A stretch of 6,796 nucleotides of DNA from Microcaldota archaeon (GCA_021791075.1 JAJYXH010000030.1:1-6796), one strand, 5' to 3'; shown: positions 1 through 5,262, numbered from the stretch's first letter. The notes: a model not told the origin generated them from the letters alone. Made by a program: numbers and translations.

Positions 1-52
1 AGGGACGAAGGCTGAGCCTGCGGGCAAGCTTTCTTAACAATGTGAGCGGGAA
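1..52. other. Left flank of the IS200/IS605 element, unassigned
   Basis: No complete gene is visible. One plus-strand frame (2-37) reads GTKAEPAGKLS and then a TAA stop. This could be the tail of a protein whose body lies outside the window. TnpB proteins often end in short low-conservation tails of this kind, and the hairpin that follows looks like a TnpB 3' end, but that is inference from one short peptide. There is no ATG in the first 39 bases, so the missing 5' end of the presenilin-like gene is not seen here. Confidence 0.25.
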
Positions 53-77
53 ATCCCACGCCATTTATGGGTGGGAT
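53..77. repeat. Strong hairpin, subterminal IS200/IS605-type palindrome
   Basis: Arms ATCCCAC and GTGGGAT (53-59 and 71-77) pair perfectly. CCA/TGG extends the stem around a TTTA loop, with one bulged G at 60. IS200/IS605 elements have no terminal inverted repeats. They carry such imperfect palindromes near each end, and the Y1 transposase binds them as single-stranded DNA. The flanks (GGGAAA before, ATGAAAACG after) resemble 1765-1802 downstream of tnpB (GGAAGCCCAC ... GGGCGGGAGGATGTCACG). It could be the left-end palindrome of this element, or the omega-RNA end of a second, truncated TnpB element. Confidence 0.7.
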
Positions 78-117
78 GAAAACGAACCGCTGCCATAGAA
101 AGTATAATGCCGATATG

Positions 118-126
118 TATATATAA
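118..126 (+). promoter_or_regulatory. TATA box of tnpA, leaderless start predicted
   Basis: TATATATAA is centred 26 nt before the A of the tnpA ATG at 148. Archaeal transcription usually begins about 25 nt downstream of the TATA centre, so the transcript should begin at or next to the start codon. No Shine-Dalgarno sequence is present between them, which fits leaderless translation. Confidence 0.6.
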
Positions 127-147
127 GAGTATATTCATATATTAGTC

Positions 148-546
148 ATGCCAAAAGGATATAATGCCTCTGAGACAAGCGTTCACTTCATGGGCTATCA
201 TTTCGTTTGGTGCCCGAAGTATGGGAGAAAGGTATTAGTTGGTAAAGTGGAACAACGACTAAAGGAACTGATAAAGGAGAAGTCAGAACTATTGGGGTGC
301 AAGGTTCTTGCACTTGAAGTCATGCCAGACCACGTTCATCTTTTCATAGAAGGCAAACCCATCCAAACGCCGAATTACATAATCGGGCAAATAAAGGGAT
401 ACACCTCCCATCAACTAAGGGAAGAGTTTGCAGATCTCAGATTGAAACTTCCCACTCTGTGGACAAGAAGTTATTTTGTTTCAACGCATGGACATATATC
501 AGACAAACTGATAGAGAAATATATCGCAGAACAAAAGGGAATGTAA
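148..546 (+). CDS. tnpA: IS200/IS605 Y1 transposase TnpA
   Basis: This 132-residue protein has the usual length for IS200-type TnpA. The HUH motif that binds the catalytic metal is H62-V63-H64 (in MPDHVHLFI). The conserved WTRSYFVST strand is at 105-113. The catalytic tyrosine is Y125 in LIEKYIAEQ near the C-terminus. Known family members work as dimers: they bind subterminal hairpins and cut and join single-stranded DNA through a 5'-phosphotyrosine link. The ATG at 148 fits the family N-terminus, and the TATA box at 118-126 predicts leaderless translation. The stop TAA shares its last A with the ATG of tnpB, suggesting coupled translation. No truncation or missing active-site residue is seen. 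Confidence 0.95.
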   Translation: MPKGYNASETSVHFMGYHFVWCPKYGRKVLVGKVEQRLKELIKEKSELLGCKVLALEVMPDHVHLFIEGKPIQTPNYIIGQIKGYTSHQLREEFADLRLKLPTLWTRSYFVSTHGHISDKLIEKYIAEQKGM

Positions 547-1757
547 TGGAATTGAAGAGAGCCTACAAGTTCAAAATCTATCCTGATGCCACAAGGCAAG
601 AAGAGATAGATGAAAGGCTAATCCTCGCACAACAGTTCTACAACATGCTTCTTGAGAAGTCAATAAAATCCTATAAAAACGGAAAGACAAAAGTTTCAAT
701 GGCACAGTTCAACAGGTTTGTGAAAGAGATAATCCAAGAAGACAAGAAATACCTGAAACTTTATTCGCAGACAAGATGCGAGATAGAGTACAGGCTTCTC
801 AGGGCATATCAAAACTTCTTTAGGAGAATAAAGGAAGGAAACAAGAAGGCAGGATTCCCAAGATTCAGGTCGAGGGACAGATATAAGTCCATAACATATC
901 CGCAAGACAATGGCTCTTTCTCAATAAAGAGGGGCAGGCTAAGGGTCTCAAGGATAGGAACAATGCCGATAAATCTACACAGGAAGATAGAAGGCACAAT
1001 AAAGACGCTCGCAATAAAGAGGGAAGGGAGAAATTATTATGTGGTCCTCACCACTACAAAAGAAATCAAAGTTCCAAATGTAAAGAACGTCAACCCAGTC
1101 GACATAGATATGGGGCTCAATTCCTTTGTTGTGTTGTCTGATGGCGCAAAAATACAGAAGCCAAAGTTCGCAAAGAAGGCGGAAAAACACATCGCAAGGT
1201 GGCAGAGGATAGTCGCAAGAAGGCAGAAAGGCTCAAAGAGGAGGGAGAAGGCAAAGCTGAAACTGCAAAAGAAATGGGAAGATGTCTCAAGCCAGTCCAA
1301 CGACTTCGCCCATAAGTTATCTACGAAACTCGTGGATTCTGGATATACTTCATTTGCAGTGGAAGACCTGCGTATCCAGAACATGGCGAAGAACCATCGC
1401 CTCGCACAATCAATCCATAATGCTTCATGGAACAGGTTCATCCAAATGCTTTCATACAAGGCTGAGAGTGCCGGTATGAAGGTAATAAAAGTAGATCCAA
1501 GAAACACATCAAAAGAATGCAGCAACTGTGGCAACATCCAGGATATGCCACTATCCATCAGGGAATACAACTGCAGCAGATGCGGCATGCAGTTGGATAG
1601 GGACATAAACGCATCGATAAACATACTCAAAAGAGCTACCCTCGGACAGAGGGGAAGTCACGTTCAGGGAGAGAGTGCAAGACCTCAAATGGAGGCAGTT
1701 CTCGAGGAACTGAGAACCGATAAAACACATCCTTTGCGGGATGCAGTGATTGCATGA
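546..1757 (+). CDS. tnpB: RNA-guided endonuclease TnpB (IS605 OrfB family)
   Basis: The ATG at 546 overlaps the tnpA stop by one base (TAATG) and gives the typical N-terminus MELKRAYKFKIYP. The frame is open further upstream, but that part overlaps tnpA. The 403-residue protein has the OrfB helix-turn-helix region, then the split RuvC domain: D188 in VDIDMGL, E273 in AVEDLR, and D353 in DRDINAS. A four-cysteine zinc ribbon lies before the last motif (C325, C328, C343, C346). Characterised TnpBs bind an omega RNA made from their own 3' region and cut double-stranded DNA matching its guide next to a short target-adjacent motif, which helps retain the element. Family assignment is secure; activity is inferred from intact motifs. 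The tail after about residue 365 is not conserved and its DNA overlaps the likely omega RNA. Confidence 0.95.
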   Translation: MELKRAYKFKIYPDATRQEEIDERLILAQQFYNMLLEKSIKSYKNGKTKVSMAQFNRFVKEIIQEDKKYLKLYSQTRCEIEYRLLRAYQNFFRRIKEGNKKAGFPRFRSRDRYKSITYPQDNGSFSIKRGRLRVSRIGTMPINLHRKIEGTIKTLAIKREGRNYYVVLTTTKEIKVPNVKNVNPVDIDMGLNSFVVLSDGAKIQKPKFAKKAEKHIARWQRIVARRQKGSKRREKAKLKLQKKWEDVSSQSNDFAHKLSTKLVDSGYTSFAVEDLRIQNMAKNHRLAQSIHNASWNRFIQMLSYKAESAGMKVIKVDPRNTSKECSNCGNIQDMPLSIREYNCSRCGMQLDRDINASINILKRATLGQRGSHVQGESARPQMEAVLEELRTDKTHPLRDAVIA

Positions 1758-1812
1758 ATGCAGAGGAAGCCCACACCTTTCACGGGCGGGAGGATGTCAC
1801 GCATTCTATCCC
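1664..1812 (+). ncRNA. Putative omega RNA (TnpB guide scaffold), ends uncertain
   Basis: In TnpB systems the guide RNA scaffold comes from the 3' end of tnpB and the element's right end. This stretch holds a dense run of hairpins: CCTC/GAGG (1683-1695), directly followed by CAGTTC/GAACTG (1696-1712); CATCC/GGATG (1728-1743); ATGCA/TGCAT (1741-1755), which competes with the previous one; and an eroded CCCACACC/GGGCGGG stem (1770-1790). It ends in GGAGGATGTCAC, a sequence commonly seen at TnpB right ends. The guide would be roughly the next 15-20 nt. Start and end are estimates, and expression cannot be judged from sequence. Confidence 0.5.
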
Positions 1813-1887
1813 TAAGGACTCTCAGAACTAATAAGTGCAAGTAGCTTTGCTGGTGATTCTGCGGAAAGAAGAATAGAGAAAAGGCAG

Positions 1888-2928
1888 TTGGTAGAGATAT
1901 TCTCCCTCTTCCTAATCGTACAATTCGGCGGTTTCCTTGTCGCGTACTTCTCCATTCCGCCCTCTTACCTAACAGTTATAACCTCGGCACAGCAGGTATC
2001 AGGCAACCAGGGAGTGCTGTTTGCCGCGTACGTCATCTTCCTTATCATAATATTCTCCATAGTGCTCCTATTCGTCATGAAGATGTACAAGGGCGCATTC
2101 CTCTTCAAGGCATTCGAGGCCTATGCGATAGGCCTGCCATCGGCATTCCTCTTCTACCTTCTCGTTGCCGACTTCTTCCCGTACCTGGATACGATATACA
2201 TCGCAGGCACAGCGATCATTCTGGCTGCCTCATTGGTCATTGCCAAAAACAGATGGCCGAATCTTAGGAACCTCGCAGTGGTGATCTCAGGGATCGGGAT
2301 CGGCGTCGTTATCGGCATAGACGGATTCACGATCGCATACGTGCTCATGGCACTCCTCGCGGTCTACGACTACCTTGCCGTATTCGTGACGAAGCACATG
2401 CAGGTTATGGCAAAGGCAATGGCCGAGCGCAACCTTGCATTCCTGATAGGGTCATCGGACGTGGAGATGATACCGCGGACATACCTGAGCCAGAAAGAGA
2501 GGAGCGAGATAAAGGCGAACATCAGGAAGACCGGAGTAAAGAATCCCGCAATAAAGCGCATGATTGCAAAAGGCGCGCTCCCTCAGGTCTCGCAGGTGGC
2601 ACTCGGGGCAGGGGATCTTGCACTCCCGCTCATGCTCACTGTCGGAGCATACATAAGCTTCGCAAACACCTTCATACCTGTCATGGCGATACTGGGAGCC
2701 GCAGCAGGCCTGCTGATCACAATGCAGATACTCTCGAAGTACAAGGTGCCCCTGCCCGCAATACCGCCGCTCTTTGCATCGATGAATTTATTCCTGGGAA
2801 TCGCCCTGCTACTGTCAGGCTCGATAAGCATTATCGGCTCGCTCTCATTCATCGCGCTCTTCTTCGTGATAATGTGGTTGCTGCTGATTACTTTGCGCAG
2901 GAACAGTAACGCAATGGCAACCGCTTAG
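1888..2928 (+). CDS. Presenilin/SPP-like intramembrane aspartyl protease (A22), 5' end probably disrupted
   Basis: This hydrophobic protein with about nine predicted membrane segments carries the family's active-site signature: Y160-D161 in LLAVYDYLAV, G240-A-G-D243 in LGAGDLALP, and LPAIPP (288-294) as the PAL-type motif. D161 and D243 are the expected catalytic pair. Archaeal homologues cleave membrane-embedded helices; no substrate can be named here. A charged loop at about 168-225 separates the two halves. TTG at 1888 is the only visible start, and it begins directly at the first membrane helix. The same frame stays open back to 1816, reading GLSELISASS ... AERRIEKRQL, which looks like a normal cytosolic N-terminal segment. 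No TATA box or good ribosome site is seen. I infer that the IS removed or displaced the original start. The gene converges on the pilin gene across 9 nt. Confidence 0.85.
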   Translation: MVEIFSLFLIVQFGGFLVAYFSIPPSYLTVITSAQQVSGNQGVLFAAYVIFLIIIFSIVLLFVMKMYKGAFLFKAFEAYAIGLPSAFLFYLLVADFFPYLDTIYIAGTAIILAASLVIAKNRWPNLRNLAVVISGIGIGVVIGIDGFTIAYVLMALLAVYDYLAVFVTKHMQVMAKAMAERNLAFLIGSSDVEMIPRTYLSQKERSEIKANIRKTGVKNPAIKRMIAKGALPQVSQVALGAGDLALPLMLTVGAYISFANTFIPVMAILGAAAGLLITMQILSKYKVPLPAIPPLFASMNLFLGIALLLSGSISIIGSLSFIALFFVIMWLLLITLRRNSNAMATA

Positions 2929-2937
2929 GCTATCCGC

Positions 2938-3477
2938 TCAGGTGTACTTTGCGTTGACCGTGGCTATGAGCTGCGTTCTCTGGCCGTAATTGGGTATCGT
3001 GTAGTTCATCCAGACGTATCCCGTGAATGCGTTCCCCAGCTGCCCAGTTGCAATGCCTCTGGAGTCGTAGCAGTAGAGCGTGAAGGTCTTGGCGCTCCCG
3101 CTGTACAGCGCGTTCTGCACGAACCCCCCCTGCGGATAGTAGACACTGTTCGCGGTCACCTGCACATTCCCGAACTCGGGCATGTTCCCGCTCGCGTTAA
3201 GGTCCGACGAACACGCGATCCCGCCCACCGTTATCGGCCCTCCCGTTGCCTGGTCTATCTGGACGTTAAGGACTCCGCTGAACGCATTCATCGTGAAGAA
3301 TCCGCACGAGAAGCCCGGGCTCGGGCTGCAGTATGGGGAGCTGGTGTAGGAGTTGCCTATGCTTATCTTGAAGAGGATGATTATGGTTATTGCGAGTGCT
3401 ATTAGGACTATTCCGTACGAGACCAGGAAGTCTATCGCCGCCTGGCCCTTTTTCGACCCTGGTGCGTGTCTATCCAA
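2938..3477 (-). CDS. Class III signal-peptide (pilin-like) secreted protein
   Basis: The N-terminus SKKGQAAIDFLVSYGIVL is a class III (archaeal prepilin-like) signal: basic K9-K10-G11, then Q12, an acidic residue at mature position 5, and a hydrophobic stretch to about residue 40. An EppA/FlaK-type prepilin peptidase would be expected to cut between G11 and Q12. The remaining roughly 140 residues are rich in Gly, Ser, Thr, Asn and Tyr with four cysteines (50, 58, 89, 136), as in surface-exposed pilin or adhesin subunits. The body has no named domain that I recognise. The only start before the signal is TTG at 3477, directly after the rps2 TAA and in the same frame; the nearest purine-rich site (GGAG) is 15 nt away, which is poor. 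It is probably co-transcribed with rps2. Confidence 0.75.
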   Translation of the reverse strand: MDRHAPGSKKGQAAIDFLVSYGIVLIALAITIIILFKISIGNSYTSSPYCSPSPGFSCGFFTMNAFSGVLNVQIDQATGGPITVGGIACSSDLNASGNMPEFGNVQVTANSVYYPQGGFVQNALYSGSAKTFTLYCYDSRGIATGQLGNAFTGYVWMNYTIPNYGQRTQLIATVNAKYT

Positions 3478-4095
3478 TTAGTTCGCCTTCATCTCCAGTT
3501 TTGCCTCGAAGTCGGAGATCTTGTAGGTGAACTCCTCATTTGTCTTTATTAAGCCTTTCTCCTTGAGGAACTCCCTTGCCAATAAGAAGTATACCAGCGC
3601 AAGCGACCTCCTTCCCTTGTTGTTGCATGGGATTACGAGGTCGACGTACTTGATTATGTTGTCAGTGTCGCAGAGCGCCACGGTCGGTATGCTGGTCTTG
3701 CTCGCCTCGCGTATCGCCTGCCTCTCGTTTCTCGTGTCGCTTACGAGCATCACCCCAGGCTCCGAGTAGTCGGTCCTTTTCGGGTTGGTGAAGACACCGG
3801 GCATGACACGCCCGGCCATGAGCTTCGCTCCAGTTATCTCCGCGAACTTCGCAGCCGCGGCAATCGCGTATATTCTCGACGAGGTGACGACTATCTCCTT
3901 CGCATCGAACTCCGCCAGCATCTTTGCGGCGTGCGATATCCTCTCGTTTATGGTGGAGAGGTTGAGCAGGAAGAGTCCGTCTTCCCGTATCTTGTAGATG
4001 AACCTGCGCATCCCCGGAGTCGTAACCTTGGTGCCGATGTGCACTCCCGCCTCTAGGTATGCGGATTGGTCCGTAAGCAGCTGTTCATTCTCCAT
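3478..4095 (-). CDS. rps2: Small ribosomal subunit protein uS2
   Basis: This is archaeal/eukaryotic-type uS2. Hallmarks are YLEAGVHIGTK near the N-terminus, RFIYKIREDGLFLLNL, and the C-terminal block LCDTDNIIKYVDLVIPCNNKGRRSLALVYFLLARE (about 141-175; C142, D143 and D145 visible). At 205 residues it matches archaeal family length. Two ATGs are adjacent (4098 and 4095). I chose 4095 because the GGTGA site then stands 4 nt away, the same spacing as in rpl18e. A tRNA gene ends only 17 nt upstream and they probably share a transcript from the TATA box at 4234-4244. In many archaea enolase and rpoK lie between rpoN and rps2; neither is here. Confidence 0.97.
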   Translation of the reverse strand: MENEQLLTDQSAYLEAGVHIGTKVTTPGMRRFIYKIREDGLFLLNLSTINERISHAAKMLAEFDAKEIVVTSSRIYAIAAAAKFAEITGAKLMAGRVMPGVFTNPKRTDYSEPGVMLVSDTRNERQAIREASKTSIPTVALCDTDNIIKYVDLVIPCNNKGRRSLALVYFLLAREFLKEKGLIKTNEEFTYKISDFEAKLEMKAN

Positions 4096-4099
4096 CATT

Positions 4100-4104
4100 T
4101 CACC
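4100..4104 (-). promoter_or_regulatory. Ribosome binding site of rps2
   Basis: GGTGA matches the archaeal 16S rRNA 3' end (AUCACCUCC). It is 4 nt from the second of two ATGs and 1 nt from the first, which favours the second as the start. Confidence 0.7.
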
Positions 4105-4112
4105 ATCAAATT

Positions 4113-4210
4113 CGGGGTCGCCGCGATTTTCATGAACTAAAGGAGTTCATTTTGAACGCGGGTCTTATGCTCCCTAAGCACAGAGCCTAACCAAGCTAGC
4201 AGACGACCCC
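4113..4210 (-). tRNA. Intron-containing tRNA, apparent tRNA-Pro (anticodon AGG)
   Basis: Read on the minus strand: acceptor GGGGTCG/CGACCCC with G73; D-loop TAGCTTGGTTA; anticodon stem TGTGC/GCATA (one G-T pair) around TTAGGGA; a 4-nt variable region AGAC; and T-stem CCGCG/CGCGG. Removing a 24-nt intron from the T-loop gives the standard TTCAAAT. The mature length is 74 nt without encoded CCA. The anticodon at 4173-4175 reads AGG, for proline CCU. A34 is very unusual in archaea, where GGG is expected. The D-stem is weak: positions 10 and 25 are T-T, and 13-22 is T-G. A tRNA-Pro in this cluster agrees, as I recall, with gene order in other archaea. A TATA box lies 29 nt upstream of G1. Confidence 0.8.
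4127..4150 (-). other. 24-nt intron in the tRNA T-loop (between positions 59 and 60)
   Basis: The exon-intron boundary folds into a perfect bulge-helix-bulge: the T-stem CCGCG/CGCGG, a central 4-bp helix TTCA/TGAA, 3-nt bulges AAA and AAT on opposite strands, and an intron stem TGAACT/AGTTCA closed by a CCTTT loop. Cutting after the second base of each bulge, as archaeal tRNA endonuclease does, excises 24 nt and restores TTCAAAT exactly. Non-canonical intron positions such as this are known from Thermoproteales and ARMAN-type archaea and require a broad-specificity endonuclease. Confidence 0.88.
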
Positions 4211-4233
4211 GCACTTTATTGCTTGGCGTAGGT

Positions 4234-4244
4234 TATTTTTATAC
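4234..4244 (-). promoter_or_regulatory. TATA box of the tRNA-rps2 unit
   Basis: TATAAAAATAA on the minus strand is centred about 29 nt before the first base of the tRNA, so transcription would begin at or a few bases before its 5' end. It lies in the only sizeable gap (4211-4262) between rpoN and the tRNA, suggesting that tRNA, rps2 and the pilin gene form a separate unit. No terminator for rpoN is visible before it, so read-through is possible. Confidence 0.65.
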
Positions 4245-4262
4245 CTATACGTTCCCGCGCCC

Positions 4263-4460
4263 TTACTTTCTGCCATAATTTATTATATCCTCTATAAGGT
4301 CAACGTTTCCTACCAGCATCCTCCTGCAGCAGTACCTGTTCACTCCAAGGCTGTCGAGGACCTTTCCCGACCCCTCCTTGTTCACGTTGACGCGCTTGTT
4401 GTACTCCTCCCACTTGTCAGCCACTACCTGGCCGCAGGAAAAACATCTTACCGGAATCAT
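4263..4460 (-). CDS. rpoN: DNA-directed RNA polymerase subunit Rpo10 (RpoN)
   Basis: The protein matches the archaeal Rpo10/eukaryotic RPB10 family, with MIPVRCFSCG at the N-terminus and RYCCRRM in the middle. Zinc is held by C6, C9, C44 and C45. At 65 residues it has normal length. Two ATGs are adjacent (4463 and 4460); the second gives the conserved MIPVRC start. The subunit helps anchor the Rpo3-Rpo11 assembly platform, so its presence in the same cluster as rpoD makes functional sense. It starts 18 nt after the rps9 stop, within the same operon. The usual neighbour rpoK is absent. Confidence 0.97.
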   Translation of the reverse strand: MIPVRCFSCGQVVADKWEEYNKRVNVNKEGSGKVLDSLGVNRYCCRRMLVGNVDLIEDIINYGRK

Positions 4461-4478
4461 CATGGAAATCTACCAACA

Positions 4479-5024
4479 TCATCTGTACGACTTCTGGAAC
4501 CTTGCCCTTGCCTTGGGGCCGAGGAACTTCTTCGGCTCGACCCTTCTGTAATCGTCAACCATAAGCGTCCTGTCATATGACATGTACATGCTCTTCAGGC
4601 CCTCCCCCGAGGCGCTCACAAGCACCTTCGCCAGCGCGGCCCTTGCGGCCTGGGCCTGCCCGCTCCTTCCTCCTCCGTAGACGTTGATCCTTATGTCGGA
4701 AGCGCCTGCGACTCCCTGCGCCTGTGGGGAGATTCTTATCGGCTCCATTATGAGCTCCCTTAGAATGTCCGGCTTGACCAGCTTGATGTCCACGCCGTTG
4801 AATAGAACCGTGCCTTTGCCCGGAAGCAGAGTGGCCCTCGCTACCGCGCGTTTTCTCTTTCCCTTGGCCATCACCGGCTTCTTCCTTGCCATCGGCTTCC
4901 TCGCGACCTTTGTCTTTGCCGTTGTCGCCTTGGCCGCGGTCTTCTTCTGCTGCGCGCCCTTCGGCTGATACAGAGCCTCCAGCTCCTTGTCAAGGTTTCC
5001 TGTTCCCTTCGCTTGTTCTGCCAT
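4479..5024 (-). CDS. rps9: Small ribosomal subunit protein uS9 with Lys/Ala-rich N-terminal extension
   Basis: The core from about residue 54 (GKRKRAVARATLLPGKG) through GGGRSGQAQAARAALAKVL to the C-terminal RFQKSYR is uS9. Its terminal arginine tail contacts P-site tRNA in known ribosomes. Archaeal uS9 is usually about 130-140 residues; from the ATG at 5024 this one has 181, with about 50 extra N-terminal residues. Residues 22-50 are low-complexity Lys, Ala and Thr, histone-tail-like. I chose 5024 for its context GATATTCATGGCA, shared with the two genes before it. An ATG at 5033 overlaps the preceding stop (ATGA). An internal ATG at 4892, 6 nt after GAGG, would give a standard 137-residue uS9. 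Confidence 0.95.
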   Translation of the reverse strand: MAEQAKGTGNLDKELEALYQPKGAQQKKTAAKATTAKTKVARKPMARKKPVMAKGKRKRAVARATLLPGKGTVLFNGVDIKLVKPDILRELIMEPIRISPQAQGVAGASDIRINVYGGGRSGQAQAARAALAKVLVSASGEGLKSMYMSYDRTLMVDDYRRVEPKKFLGPKARARFQKSYR

Positions 5025-5032
5025 GAATATCA
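5018..5032. repeat. 15-bp direct repeat, copy 1 (ankyrin-like gene/rps9 junction)
   Basis: The 15 bases here are identical to 5248-5262, exactly 230 bp away. On the minus strand each copy reads stop codon TGA, five spacer bases, then ATGGCAG. The two copies thus flank the whole ankyrin-like gene. The rpl13 start (GATATTTATGGCAG, 5684-5697) is a near match, so part of the identity may reflect a preferred initiation context. Confidence 0.8.
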
Positions 5033-5254
5033 TCTATTAGCCTTTTTTCCCTCGTACACTTTGAGCACGAAGAGCATGCCCTGCCTTTTCGTGAGGCTAT
5101 CACTGGTCTCTGCCTCCTGAATGGCGGTTCTGCGCGTAAATACCCCCCTGCAGGTTGGATCTGCTCCCCTCTCGAGGGCCTCCTCCATCCTCTCCATATC
5201 GCCCTTCCTTACCGCTGACCTCAACCGCATGTTTTGTACGAATTGCACTGCCAT
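5030..5254 (-). CDS. Small ankyrin-repeat-like protein inside the ribosomal operon
   Basis: The 74-residue product starts at the ATG at 5254, 5 nt after the rpl13 stop. The pattern LRSAVRKGDMERMEEALERG then ADP (11-33) matches the paired helices and loop of an ankyrin repeat. A second partial unit follows at 43-70 (RTAIQEAE ... LFVLKVYEG). Ankyrin modules bind proteins; no partner is evident. The TGA stop overlaps the first possible rps9 ATG as ATGA, so translation is probably coupled to rps9. rpl13 and rps9 are normally direct neighbours in archaea, so this gene is an insertion. A frame extension to TTG at 5263 would add MIF but lacks the shared initiation context. It may assist ribosome assembly or be an unrelated insertion. 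Confidence 0.75.
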   Translation of the reverse strand: MAVQFVQNMRLRSAVRKGDMERMEEALERGADPTCRGVFTRRTAIQEAETSDSLTKRQGMLFVLKVYEGKKANR

Positions 5255-5262
5255 GAATATCA
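5248..5262. repeat. 15-bp direct repeat, copy 2 (rpl13/ankyrin-like gene junction)
   Basis: Exact match to 5018-5032. It contains the rpl13 stop codon and the ATG of the ankyrin-like gene. Identity stops sharply at both edges: flanking bases differ on each side. Confidence 0.8.

Larger units (their letters stand above)
40..1812 (+). mobile_element. IS200/IS605-family insertion sequence (tnpA + tnpB), ends approximate
   Basis: The element is defined by a Y1 HUH transposase gene followed by an overlapping tnpB, with hairpins outside both genes (53-77 and about 1683-1790). Such elements transpose as single strands, make no target duplication and insert 3' of a short target motif, so the exact ends cannot be fixed from one copy. 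The right end must lie between the tnpB stop (1757) and about 1813. From 1816 the frame of the downstream protease gene is open without a stop. The interior is visibly more A-rich than the flanking ribosomal genes and favours AGA/AGG and ATA codons, consistent with acquisition. All catalytic residues of both proteins are present, so the copy may be active. Confidence 0.85.

Noticed and set aside
459..545. Upstream extension of tnpB (29 more codons)
   Set aside because: It overlaps the tnpA C-terminus including its catalytic tyrosine region, and the family N-terminus begins at the ATG at 546.
1037..1630. Long minus-strand open frame (197 codons) inside tnpB
   Set aside because: It lies wholly antisense to tnpB, which has every catalytic motif; the product resembles no family and is rich in Phe and Ser as expected from reverse-reading of Lys/Glu codons.
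1754..1833. Short plus-strand frame after tnpB (starts MNAEEAHTFHG)
   Set aside because: It lies in the omega-RNA/right-end hairpin region, is only 25 codons, and is out of frame with the protease gene.
4113..4210. Reading the 98-nt element as a tRNA pseudogene
   Set aside because: A perfect splicing motif, full acceptor and T stems and a well-placed TATA box argue for function, although the anticodon and D-stem remain odd.
4684..4968. Plus-strand frame opposite rps9 with a hydrophobic C-terminus
   Set aside because: The hydrophobic stretch is the reverse reading of the Lys/Ala-rich uS9 extension.
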